DNA from: Dyella sedimenti
GTDB lineage: Bacteria > Pseudomonadota > Gammaproteobacteria > Xanthomonadales > Rhodanobacteraceae
Direction: 5' to 3'
Length of the DNA stretch: 64,000 nucleotides
Assembly (NCBI RefSeq): GCF_022760995.1
Contig: NZ_JAKWJO010000010.1
Coordinates: 1 to 64,000 of the forward strand
Shown: in pieces, positions 9,649 to 17,800 of the stretch
How positions within the stretch are numbered: the first letter of the stretch is position 1
How the letters are laid out: the number at the start of each line of letters is the position of its first letter
Notes under the pieces: model-generated
The model's input: only the letters and a program-made list of their open reading frames with translations
What the model was told of the DNA's origin: nothing
Database searches by the model: none
Translations under genes and position numbers: made by a program

Positions 9649-9665
9649 AATCATACAATGTGATT
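9649..9665. promoter_or_regulatory. Second operator-like site before galM
   Basis: AATCA-TACAATG-TGATT forms a 5-7-5 inverted repeat and contains TCATACAA, the same 8-mer found in the palindrome at 9373-9387. It lies 44 bp upstream of the galM start. It may let the same GntR protein control the divergent plus-strand glycan genes. This is a weak, pattern-based call. Confidence 0.3.
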
Positions 9666-9708
9666 GCATGCGGCCACTCGTGACACCGCCCAAGGGGATA
9701 CCAGGGAT

Positions 9709-10857
9709 ATGCAGCGTGCAGGTTTGATGGCTTCGATGCTCGGCCTCGCGGCATGGTCGCTGGCGGCGCAGGCGGCGGACGCGCGGCGCGAAACGTTCGG
9801 CGCCATGCCCGATGGCAAGCACGTGGACGCCGTGGTGCTGAGCAATTCGCATGGCATGAAGGCGCGCGTCATCGCGCTCGGCGCCAGCCTGCAGTCCCTT
9901 GAGGTGCCCGACCGCGACGGCAAGAGCGCCGACATCGTGCTCGGCTATGTCTCGCTCGACGGTTATCTTTCCAAGCCCCAGTATTTCGGCGCCACCGTGG
10001 GGCGCTATGCCAACCGCATCGCCAAGGGCCGCTTCGTGCTGGACGGCCATGTCTACCAGGTGCCCGTCAACGACGGCGCCAACTCGCTACATGGCGGCAC
10101 GCGCGGCTTCGACAAGGTGCTGTGGACGGTCGGCGCGGTGGCGCACGACGCCGGCAAGGCCAGCGTGACGCTGCGCTACGTGAGCCCCGACGGCGACATG
10201 GGCTATCCGGGCACGTTGACGGTGAGCGCCACCTATACGCTGGACGAGGACAACCGCCTGTCCATCGACTACCGCGCCACCACCGACAAGCCCACCATCG
10301 TCAACCTGAGTAACCACGCCTACTGGAATCTTTCCGGCGAGGGCTCGGGCAGCGTGATGGCGCAGCGCCTGACCATACCGGGCGACGCCTACCTTCCCGT
10401 CGATGCGGGCTCCATTCCGACCGGCGAGATCCGCAAGGTCGACGGCACGCCGTTCGACTTTCGCCAGGGCAAGCCGATCGGACGCGACATCCGCAACGCC
10501 GATCCGCAACTGCTCGCTGGCCATGGCTACGACCACAACTGGGTGATCGGCCGCGACGAGGCAACGTCGCCGCGCGTGGTGGCGCGCGTGGAGGATCCGG
10601 TATCCGGCCGCGTGCTGACGCTGAAATCGAGCAAGCCCGGCCTGCAGTTCTATTCCGGCAATTTCCTCGACGGCACGACCGTGGGCACCGGCGGGCACGT
10701 GTATCGCCAGGGCGATGCCTTCGTGCTGGAACCGCAGCTTTATCCGGATACGCCGAACCAGGCGTCGTTCGGATCGGCCCGGCTGGAACCGGGCCACGAG
10801 TACCGCAACCTGATCGTGTACGAGTTCACCACCGAGTCGGCGGGCGGAGCGCGCTGA
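9709..10857 (+). CDS. galM: Aldose 1-epimerase (galactose mutarotase), exported
   Basis: A 382-aa aldose 1-epimerase with a signal peptide (MQRAGLMASMLGLAAWSLAAQA), so it probably acts in the periplasm. Family motifs: GRYANRIAKG, catalytic His in NLSNHAYWNLSG, KPGLQFYSGN, and the catalytic Glu in VLEPQLYPDTPN. It interconverts alpha and beta anomers of galactose or related aldoses released by the neighbouring glycosidases. The start at 9709 was chosen because the signal peptide begins there and AAGGGGA lies about 11 bp upstream; an in-frame ATG at 9667 would add 14 non-signal residues. It is divergent from the dgo operon and heads the plus-strand glycan-degradation genes. Confidence 0.9.
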   Translation: MQRAGLMASMLGLAAWSLAAQAADARRETFGAMPDGKHVDAVVLSNSHGMKARVIALGASLQSLEVPDRDGKSADIVLGYVSLDGYLSKPQYFGATVGRYANRIAKGRFVLDGHVYQVPVNDGANSLHGGTRGFDKVLWTVGAVAHDAGKASVTLRYVSPDGDMGYPGTLTVSATYTLDEDNRLSIDYRATTDKPTIVNLSNHAYWNLSGEGSGSVMAQRLTIPGDAYLPVDAGSIPTGEIRKVDGTPFDFRQGKPIGRDIRNADPQLLAGHGYDHNWVIGRDEATSPRVVARVEDPVSGRVLTLKSSKPGLQFYSGNFLDGTTVGTGGHVYRQGDAFVLEPQLYPDTPNQASFGSARLEPGHEYRNLIVYEFTTESAGGAR

Positions 10858-10957
10858 CCCAACAAGCTTCGATGCAAGGGCGCCCGGAAGGGCGCTCACG
10901 GGGCCGTTTTGTCCCGCGATGACGCGGCCGATCCGCGCGATCCATGAGGGAGAACCG

Positions 10958-12139
10958 ATGAAATACGCATTACTGGCAATGGCGATGGGTGTGGCGGTGG
11001 CGATGGCGCCACCCGCGCACGGAAGCGACGCCGCACGCTGGACGCCTGCGCAAGCCAAGGCCTGGTATGCCAGGCAGCGGTGGCCGCTGGGCAGCAACTA
11101 CCTGCCGGCCGACGCCATCAACCAGCTGGAAATGTGGCAGGCCGGCACGTTCGATCCCGCGCGCATCGACCTGGAACTGGGTTGGGCGCAGCAGATGGGC
11201 ATGAACACCATGCGCGTGTTCCTGCACGACCTGCTGTGGCAGCAGGACGCCGCCGGCTTCAAGCAGCGCATCGATGCCTTCCTCGCCATCGCCAGCAAGC
11301 ACGGCATCAAGCCGATCTTCGTGCTATTCGATTCGTGCTGGGACCCCGAGCCGAAGCTGGGGCCGCAGCGCCCGCCGATTCCCGGGGTGCACAATTCGGG
11401 CTGGGTGCAGGGCCCGGGCGTGGCGATGACCGACGCCAGCCAGTATCCGCGCTTCGAGCAGTACGTGAAGGACATCGTGGGCAGCTTCGCCAAGGACCCG
11501 CGCATCCTTGCCTGGGACGTGTGGAACGAACCGGACAACCCGGGCGGCGGCAACTACGACCCGAAGGAACCCAAGGGCAAGGCCGATTACGTCGCCAAGC
11601 TGCTGCCGCAGGTGTTCGCCTGGGCGCGCGGCGTATCCCCGGCGCAGCCGCTGACCAGCGGCCTGTGGCATGACGAGGACTGGTCCGATCCGTCCCGGCT
11701 CAATCCGGTCGAGCGCACGCAGATCGAGCAGTCCGACGTCATCAGCTTCCACAACTACGGCTGGCCGGAGGAATTCGCCGCGCGCGTGAAGCAGCTCAGC
11801 GGCTACGGTCGCCCGCTGATCTGCACCGAATACATGGCGCGCGGCGCCGGCTCCACCATCGACGGCGTGCTGCCGCTGGGCAAGAAGCTGGACGTGGGCA
11901 TGGTCAACTGGGGCTTCGTCGAAGGTCGCGAGCAGACCAACCTGCCGTGGGATTCGTGGCAGCACCCCTACACGTTGCAGCCGCCGACGCTGTGGTTCCA
12001 CGACCTGCTGCATGGCGACGGCACCGCGTACCGCCAGCGCGAGATCGACATTCTCCGTTCGCTATCGCAGGCCCCGCGCGGCGTGGTTCCCGCCGAGGCG
12101 GCGAGTTATCCGATGCAGTTGTCCGCGGCGGGCCGCTGA
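10958..12139 (+). CDS. Exported clan-A glycoside hydrolase (GH5-like, substrate unknown)
   Basis: A 393-aa protein with a signal peptide ending near AHGSD. It is a (beta/alpha)8 retaining glycosidase of clan GH-A: the acid/base glutamate is in DVWNEPDN (Glu191) and the likely nucleophile in LICTEYMARG (Glu291), exactly 100 residues later. A cluster of aromatic and polar residues (FDSCWDP, HNSGWVQ) marks a family often labelled only 'cellulase-family' or '1,4-beta-xylanase' in Xanthomonadales; I do not trust those substrate names. The ATG at 10958 follows GAGGGAGA. Its position between an epimerase and a TonB-dependent receptor suggests a role in trimming an arabinose/galactose glycan. Confidence 0.78.
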   Translation: MKYALLAMAMGVAVAMAPPAHGSDAARWTPAQAKAWYARQRWPLGSNYLPADAINQLEMWQAGTFDPARIDLELGWAQQMGMNTMRVFLHDLLWQQDAAGFKQRIDAFLAIASKHGIKPIFVLFDSCWDPEPKLGPQRPPIPGVHNSGWVQGPGVAMTDASQYPRFEQYVKDIVGSFAKDPRILAWDVWNEPDNPGGGNYDPKEPKGKADYVAKLLPQVFAWARGVSPAQPLTSGLWHDEDWSDPSRLNPVERTQIEQSDVISFHNYGWPEEFAARVKQLSGYGRPLICTEYMARGAGSTIDGVLPLGKKLDVGMVNWGFVEGREQTNLPWDSWQHPYTLQPPTLWFHDLLHGDGTAYRQREIDILRSLSQAPRGVVPAEAASYPMQLSAAGR

Positions 12140-12251
12140 GCGCGGCGCGTCCTCCATACATCCACCCGCCACGGCAAAGACCGTCGGCGAACCGAATAAC
12201 GACACCGCCGGCATGCCCGGCGAGCCACGACCTCTGAGGGGAGGCTTTTCC

Positions 12252-15041
12252 ATGATCCGCACACACATCCATAGGACCCTGCTGGCGGCGGCGATCGCCG
12301 CTTCGTTCGGCACCGCGCATGCGGCCGATGCGCCGTCCGCACCCGCCGGTCCGCAGCAATCGACGGACAATACCAACCCGCCCGCCAGCCCGGCAGCCAG
12401 CGCGCCCAGGAAGGCGGCGACCGGCGACGAGGCACAGCAGAAGGACGCGGTGAACCTGTCCGGCGTGGTGGTGACCCCGCTGCGCGAGAGCCTGCAGAGC
12501 GCGCAGTCGCTCAAGCAGGACTCGCGCATGATTACCGACTCGATCGTGGCTGAGGACATCGGCAAGCTGCCCGACAACAGCGTGGCCGACGCGCTGCAGC
12601 GCATCACCGGCGTGCAGGTGGCGCAGGGCTTCCAGGGCGAGACCAGCTCGGTGGTGATCCGCGGCCTGCCCAACGTGATCACCACTCTCAACGGACGCGA
12701 GATCTTCAGCGGCGTGGGCCGCGCGTTCGCCTTCCAGAACCTGCCCGCCACCGCGGTGAAGACCGTGCAGGTCTACAAGACCAGCGAGGCGAGCCTGCCC
12801 GACGGCGGCATCGCCGGCATGGTGGACATGCAACTGTTCCGTCCGTTCGACTTCGACGGCAGCAAGGTCGCCGCCACCATCACCGACACCCACAGCAAGT
12901 ACGGCGGCAGGACCGACCCGACCGGCAGCGTGCTGCTGAGCGATCGCTGGAAGACCGACATCGGCGACATCGGCGCTCTGGTCAACGTGGGCTACGACCG
13001 CCAGCATTACGCCTACAACGCGGTCTGGGACGATGCGCCGAAAGTGCTGACCAACACCGCTGGCGATCCCATCCGCAGCTCGGGCGGCAACCTCATCTCG
13101 GTGCCCAACGAGTTCGGCGCGGATTACAACATCGGCGATCGCACGCGGCAGGAATTCAACTATGCCCTGCAGTGGAAGCCCAACGACAGCACGGAAGTGT
13201 ATGTCGAGGGCCTGTACGACTGGGATTCGGACAACTACAACCAGCCGTTCTATTTCAACTCGCCGGCCGGCTCGGTCGATCCGAGCAGCATCTCGGTGAG
13301 CAACCATTGCTATCCGGACCAGTTGACCGGCTCGTCGTACTACGGGCAGACCATCTGCGACGCCAACGGCGGCACCTGGAGCGGCAACAGCTACGCCGCC
13401 ACCAGTACGCAGGCGCACCAGGAATGGGGCCATGACATCCAGAACTCGATCGGCGCCAAGTGGCACGGCGACCGGCTGAACCTGTCCACCGACCTGTCGT
13501 TCAACTCGACCTCGTTCCACGAGCAGACCATCATCGTGGACACCTTCCTCAAGGGGCCGATCACCACCGTGTGGACCGGCCAGCAGAACTGGCAGCTGGC
13601 GGGCAATCCGCAGCTCGATCCGGCCAACTACTACCTCAACGGCCTGTTCCAGACCTGGAACAACCAGCGCGGCAGCCAGACCGCCTGGCGTGGCGACGGC
13701 AACTACGACCTCAACGGCGACTTCTTCCAGTACATCGATTTCGGCCTGCGCTATTCCGACCACAAGGCCGACTACCACGGCAGCATCGAGGTATCCACGC
13801 CGCCGCCCGGCGGCACCGGCGACATCGCGCTCAATCCCAATCCCGCCAACCAGGTCATCGCGCGTTTCCCCAGCGGCTATTTCTGCAGCCAGCCGACCAC
13901 GCCGGCGATTCCGGTGTCCTGGCTCAGCGGCTGCTTCAACGCCCTGACCGGCAACGCCGACGCGATCCGCCAGCTGTATGGCGTGCAGACCGGCCTGGCC
14001 GCGGAGAACCCGGGCCGCTTCTACCAGATCGACGAGAAGTCGTACGCGGGCTACTTCCAGCTCGGCTACGGCAACGAGCTGTTCGGCCTGCCGTTCGACG
14101 GCCTGCTGGGCATGCGCGTCGAGCGCGTGAAGCGCCACCTCGATGCGTTCTCCTACGATGCCTCGACCAACGTCTACACGCCGCTCTCCGATTCGACCAG
14201 TGCGCCGGTCTACCTGCCCAACCTGAGCTTCAACCTGCACCTGAAGGACAACCTGCAGCTGCGCCTGGTGGCGGCCAAGACGCTGACCTATCCCGATTTC
14301 GGCCAGCTGAACCCGTCGCTGTCGCTCAACCCGGGCACCATCAACCGTGCCGGCATCGCCACCAGCGGCAACCCGGACCTCAAGCCGATCCGCTCGACCA
14401 ACTACGACGCTTCGCTGGAGTGGTACTTCGCGCCGGCCAGCTATGTCAGCGGCGGCGTGTTCTATCGCGACATCAACGGCTACATCCAGAACTACGTGAC
14501 GGACGTGACCATCGGCGGCCAGCCCTACCAGCTCAATTCGCCGCAGAGCGCGGGCTCGGGCCACCTGGACGGCGCGGAAGTGGCGTACCAGCAGTTCTTC
14601 GACTTCCTGCCGGAAGCCCTGAGCGGCCTGGGCGTGCAGTTCAACTACACCTATATCGACGGTTCCACCCGCTCGCCGCAGGTCATCGGCGGCCCCGTGG
14701 TCACCTCGCCGCTGCAGAACGTGTCGAAGAACAACGGCAACGCGGTGCTGATGTACGAGAAGTACGGCTGGTCCGCGCGATTGGCCTACAACTATCGCAG
14801 CCGCTTCATCGACGGCTTCAACCAGCCCACGGTGGCGGGCGTGAACGACGAGATCAAGCCGGCCAACCAGGTCGACTTCTCGCTGGCCTACGACCTCAAC
14901 TCGTACCTGACCGTGGTGTTGAACGCCACCAATATCCTCGGCGCCAACCTGCACCAGTACTGGGGCGACGGCGACAGCCGCCCGCGCGACATCCGTTACC
15001 AGGACCGCACCGTGGGCCTGGGCGTGCGCTTCAAGATGTAA
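12252..15041 (+). CDS. TonB-dependent outer-membrane receptor (glycan uptake)
   Basis: A 929-aa receptor with a signal peptide (cleavage near AHAAD), a Pro/Ala-rich linker, and then the plug domain opening with VVTPLRESLQSAQ. DIVAEDIGKLPDNSVADALQRITGV-type residues follow; this 'EDIGKLPDNSVAEALQR' block is characteristic of the large carbohydrate-linked TonB receptors of Xanthomonas and Caulobacter. The remaining ~700 residues are aromatic-rich beta strands. The end, VGLGVRFKM, is odd in that most such barrels end in an aromatic residue; here Phe is third from the end. GAGGGGAGG precedes the ATG. It probably imports oligosaccharides made by the surrounding glycosidases. A strong terminator follows. 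Confidence 0.93.
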   Translation: MIRTHIHRTLLAAAIAASFGTAHAADAPSAPAGPQQSTDNTNPPASPAASAPRKAATGDEAQQKDAVNLSGVVVTPLRESLQSAQSLKQDSRMITDSIVAEDIGKLPDNSVADALQRITGVQVAQGFQGETSSVVIRGLPNVITTLNGREIFSGVGRAFAFQNLPATAVKTVQVYKTSEASLPDGGIAGMVDMQLFRPFDFDGSKVAATITDTHSKYGGRTDPTGSVLLSDRWKTDIGDIGALVNVGYDRQHYAYNAVWDDAPKVLTNTAGDPIRSSGGNLISVPNEFGADYNIGDRTRQEFNYALQWKPNDSTEVYVEGLYDWDSDNYNQPFYFNSPAGSVDPSSISVSNHCYPDQLTGSSYYGQTICDANGGTWSGNSYAATSTQAHQEWGHDIQNSIGAKWHGDRLNLSTDLSFNSTSFHEQTIIVDTFLKGPITTVWTGQQNWQLAGNPQLDPANYYLNGLFQTWNNQRGSQTAWRGDGNYDLNGDFFQYIDFGLRYSDHKADYHGSIEVSTPPPGGTGDIALNPNPANQVIARFPSGYFCSQPTTPAIPVSWLSGCFNALTGNADAIRQLYGVQTGLAAENPGRFYQIDEKSYAGYFQLGYGNELFGLPFDGLLGMRVERVKRHLDAFSYDASTNVYTPLSDSTSAPVYLPNLSFNLHLKDNLQLRLVAAKTLTYPDFGQLNPSLSLNPGTINRAGIATSGNPDLKPIRSTNYDASLEWYFAPASYVSGGVFYRDINGYIQNYVTDVTIGGQPYQLNSPQSAGSGHLDGAEVAYQQFFDFLPEALSGLGVQFNYTYIDGSTRSPQVIGGPVVTSPLQNVSKNNGNAVLMYEKYGWSARLAYNYRSRFIDGFNQPTVAGVNDEIKPANQVDFSLAYDLNSYLTVVLNATNILGANLHQYWGDGDSRPRDIRYQDRTVGLGVRFKM

Positions 15042-15051
15042 TCTCCCACTG

Positions 15052-15094
15052 GGCGGGGACCGGTGGTGGCATGCCGATCCCCGCCACTTTTTTT
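15052..15094 (+). terminator. Intrinsic terminator after the TonB-dependent receptor gene
   Basis: GGCGGGGA (15052-15059) pairs with TCCCCGCC (15078-15085) and is followed by A-C and seven T residues (15088-15094). It would end or attenuate transcription between the receptor and the downstream GH93-like gene. Confidence 0.75.
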
Positions 15095-15143
15095 GGGAGA
15101 GATCCGGCGGACGCCGTTGACCTGACATGGGGAAAATCTGCGC

Positions 15144-16718
15144 ATGACTCGCTCGAAGCTTGGTGGTTCCATCCTGGTCCTTGGCATTGCCGGCGCACTG
15201 GCCGCTCGCGTCGCGGCGCAAGAGGTGCCCGATGCGGCGGTCGGCACGCGCCTGGCCGACGGCACCGGCTACGTCTCCGTGGCACGCGTCGAGCATGGCG
15301 CGGCTGGAGACAGTGGCCGCCTGCTGATGGTGTTCGAACAGGACGGGATGGACGGCATCCCGCTGTGGGAAAGCCGCGATGGCGGCGAGCACTGGCGTTT
15401 CCTGATGAATGTCATCGACCAGGTGCATGCCGGCGACCGGCGCTGGCAATTGCGCTGGCAGCCGCACATCACGGAGTTGCCGCGTGCCAGCGGCGACCTG
15501 CCGGCAGGCACGCTGGTGCTTTCGGCGAACGCCACCGGCAACGATCCGAAGGGCCGGGTGGTGGAGGAAGACCTGCAGCTCTATACCTCGAACGATGGCG
15601 GCAAGAGCTGGCATTACCGCAGCTCCATCATCCAGGGCGGCGGCCATCCGGAGGACAAGGACAACAAGGGCGTGTGGGAATCCAACGTCCATGTGCTCGA
15701 CGATGGTCGCCTGGTGGCCTACTACTCCAGCGAGCAGCACAAGGCCGAAGGTTACAACCAGGTGCTGGCGCACAAGCTGTCCACCGACGGCGGCAAGCAC
15801 TGGGGCGCGGAGACGCTGGACGTGGCCATTCCCGGTGGCGTCCAGCGCCCCGGCATGGCCATCGTCACGCGCCTGCCCGACCACCGCTATGCGATGACGT
15901 ATGAAAACATCGACGGACCGCGCAACGGCCAGGTCTTCATCAAGTTCAGCCGGGACGGGCTGGACTGGGGCGATCCGCAGCGCCACGGCGAGCCGGTGAT
16001 GACGCTGTCCGGCTTCTGGCCCGCGGCGTGCCCGGTGGTGCGTTGGTTCCCGCTGGGCGGGCCGGAGGGCGTGATCGTGGTGTCCGCCCAGCGCGGCGGT
16101 GGCGGCGCCGACGAGGGTGGGCGCGATCTCTACTGGAACAATGCGTCCGGGCGCGGTCCCTGGTGGGAAGTGCGCGCGCCGGTGCAGAAGCGCACCGGCA
16201 ATATCCATGCGGGCTGGACGCAGGCGCTGCTGCTGCGCGATGACGGCAGCCTGCTGCACGTGACGTCCTCTTCCGCGCCCGACGCACCGACCGAGGCGAG
16301 GCGCAACGAGATCCTGTTCGGCGCCGCCACATTGCGCTTCGACCGCTACGAGGCGGAGGATGCCCAGTTCACCGGCGCGGTGGCAGTGCCCGACCCGAAG
16401 GCCTCCAACCGCCGCAAGGCGAGGCTGGGGCAGGGGCCGGAAGGACGGCTGCGTTTCGTCGTCAACGCCACGGGCGGCGCGCATACCCTGCGCGTGCGCT
16501 ACGCCGACCTGGGCTTGGCCGCGACGCCCTCGGTGGTGGTGAACGGCGCGCGCCTGCCGGCGGCGCAGGCCGTCCGCTCGGCGGATGGCTGGCAGGTGGC
16601 GCAGGTGCAGGCCAACCTGTTGCCGGGCTTCAACACCATCGACGTCGATGGTGGCGCGCACGTGCTGGATGTCGATTACCTGCAGCTGGACGGAAGCGAC
16701 GATGCGGCGGCCCACTGA
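15144..16718 (+). CDS. Exported BNR/Asp-box glycosidase, GH93-like, with CBM35-like tail
   Basis: A 524-aa secreted protein (signal peptide ending AARVAAQE). Asp-box motifs of a six-bladed sialidase-type propeller recur: SRDGGEHW, SNDGGKSW, STDGGKHW and SRDGLDW. The segment VLDDGRLVAYYSSEQ with WESN before it and HKLSTDGGKHWG after it resembles GH93 exo-alpha-1,5-L-arabinanases more than true sialidases; no sialidase RIP/FRIP motif is evident. From residue 402 (YEAEDAQFTGA) a carbohydrate-binding module of the CBM35/CBM6 beta-sandwich kind follows. Between a TonB receptor and a GH43 enzyme, an arabinan-releasing role fits. The family number is inference from memory of motifs. Confidence 0.7.
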   Translation: MTRSKLGGSILVLGIAGALAARVAAQEVPDAAVGTRLADGTGYVSVARVEHGAAGDSGRLLMVFEQDGMDGIPLWESRDGGEHWRFLMNVIDQVHAGDRRWQLRWQPHITELPRASGDLPAGTLVLSANATGNDPKGRVVEEDLQLYTSNDGGKSWHYRSSIIQGGGHPEDKDNKGVWESNVHVLDDGRLVAYYSSEQHKAEGYNQVLAHKLSTDGGKHWGAETLDVAIPGGVQRPGMAIVTRLPDHRYAMTYENIDGPRNGQVFIKFSRDGLDWGDPQRHGEPVMTLSGFWPAACPVVRWFPLGGPEGVIVVSAQRGGGGADEGGRDLYWNNASGRGPWWEVRAPVQKRTGNIHAGWTQALLLRDDGSLLHVTSSSAPDAPTEARRNEILFGAATLRFDRYEAEDAQFTGAVAVPDPKASNRRKARLGQGPEGRLRFVVNATGGAHTLRVRYADLGLAATPSVVVNGARLPAAQAVRSADGWQVAQVQANLLPGFNTIDVDGGAHVLDVDYLQLDGSDDAAAH

Positions 16719-16734
16719 TCGCCATGGCGCGGGC

Positions 16735-17700
16735 ATGAACCGGCGCGTGCTGGCTTGCCTGGCCTTGCTGGCCGGCGTGTTCCACGCACAGGCCGAGGTG
16801 CCGGCCGGGCCGTTGCTGCCTTCCGGACCCGATCCCTGGGTGACGCAGCGCGACGGCTTCTACTACTACACCAGCACCGAAGGCGACCGCATCTCGCTGC
16901 GCAAGACGCGCGACATGGCACGGCTGGCCGATGCCGATCCCGTGGTGGTGTGGCGGCCGCCGGCGAGCGGCGCCAACTCGGCGGCCATCTGGGCTCCCGA
17001 GCTGCATTTCCTCGATGGCAAGTGGTACCTCTACTACAGCGCCGCCGACCAGGCGCACAACGACGATGCGCATCGCCACGTATGGGTGCTGGAAAACGCC
17101 TCGCCCGATCCGACCCAGGGCCATTGGATCGACAAGGGCATGCTCAAGACCCGGCTCACCGGTATCGACGGCACGGTGTTCGACCACGGCGGCAAGCGCT
17201 ACTTCGTCTACTCGGCCTACGTGGGCGACCACAGCGACCTCATCATTGCGCCGATGCCCAATCCCTGGACATTGGGCGAGCCGCAGGTGGACATCGCCCA
17301 TCCCACCTTCGCGTGGGAGATGCAGGGCGGGCGCAGGATCCTGGAGGCGCCGGAGTTCATCGAGGGGCCGACCGGCAAACTGTTCCTCAGCTACTCGGCC
17401 AGCGCCTGCTGGTCGGACGGCTATTCGCTGGGCCTGCTTGAAGCCGGTCCGAACGCCGACCTCCTCGCGCCATCGTCATGGCGCAAGTCGGATCGGCCCG
17501 TACTGGCCAGCTCGCCGGCCGAGGGGTTCTACGCGCCGGGCCACAATGGCTTCTTCAAGTCGCCGGACGGCAAGCAGGACTGGATCGTCTTCCATGCCAA
17601 CGGCGGCCCCGGCTGGCAATGCACCGCGCGCCGCGCGCCCTATATCCGGCGCTTCCACTGGAATGCCCAGGGCGAGCCGGTGTTCGACACGGCGCGCTGA
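16735..17700 (+). CDS. Exported GH43-family glycosidase (arabinofuranosidase-like)
   Basis: A 321-aa five-bladed propeller hydrolase with a signal peptide (MNRRVLACLALLAGVFHAQA). GH43 catalytic positions can be placed: base Asp33 in SGPDPWVTQRDGFYYY, pKa-modulating Asp145 in GIDGTVFDHGGKRYFVYS, and acid Glu204 in ILEAPEF, followed by GKLFLSYSAS. This pattern is typical of single-domain GH43 alpha-L-arabinofuranosidases and exo-acting relatives (including exo-galactanases). The ATG at 16735 lies 16 bp after the GH93-like gene, so the two are probably co-transcribed. Arabinose or galactose release is the natural link to the divergent dgo operon. Confidence 0.85.
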   Translation: MNRRVLACLALLAGVFHAQAEVPAGPLLPSGPDPWVTQRDGFYYYTSTEGDRISLRKTRDMARLADADPVVVWRPPASGANSAAIWAPELHFLDGKWYLYYSAADQAHNDDAHRHVWVLENASPDPTQGHWIDKGMLKTRLTGIDGTVFDHGGKRYFVYSAYVGDHSDLIIAPMPNPWTLGEPQVDIAHPTFAWEMQGGRRILEAPEFIEGPTGKLFLSYSASACWSDGYSLGLLEAGPNADLLAPSSWRKSDRPVLASSPAEGFYAPGHNGFFKSPDGKQDWIVFHANGGPGWQCTARRAPYIRRFHWNAQGEPVFDTAR

Positions 17701-17800
17701 CGCCCGTGTTGCGCCAATGGTTTGCTCGGCCGGCGCACGCGTGGCACGCTTGCCGGCCAAGGGGCCGGCATCGGGTGGCCCTCGCCACCAGGGAGCCTCC

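Noticed and set aside
10858-10957. GGGCGCCC-GGAA-GGGCGCTC as a terminator after galM.
   Set aside because: The stem has a mismatch and no T-run follows; the next gene runs in the same direction with a good ribosome-binding site.
15144-16718. Sialidase (neuraminidase) identity from Asp boxes.
   Set aside because: Asp boxes only mark the propeller fold. No clear sialidase arginine motif was seen and the context is arabinose/galactose degradation.
11904-16736. A very long open frame (about 1610 codons) on the minus strand opposite the glycosidase and TonB receptor genes.
   Set aside because: Its product is rich in Arg, Ala, His, Val and Gln without motifs, as expected from antisense reading of G+C-rich genes. 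The plus-strand proteins are clearly real and have ribosome-binding sites.
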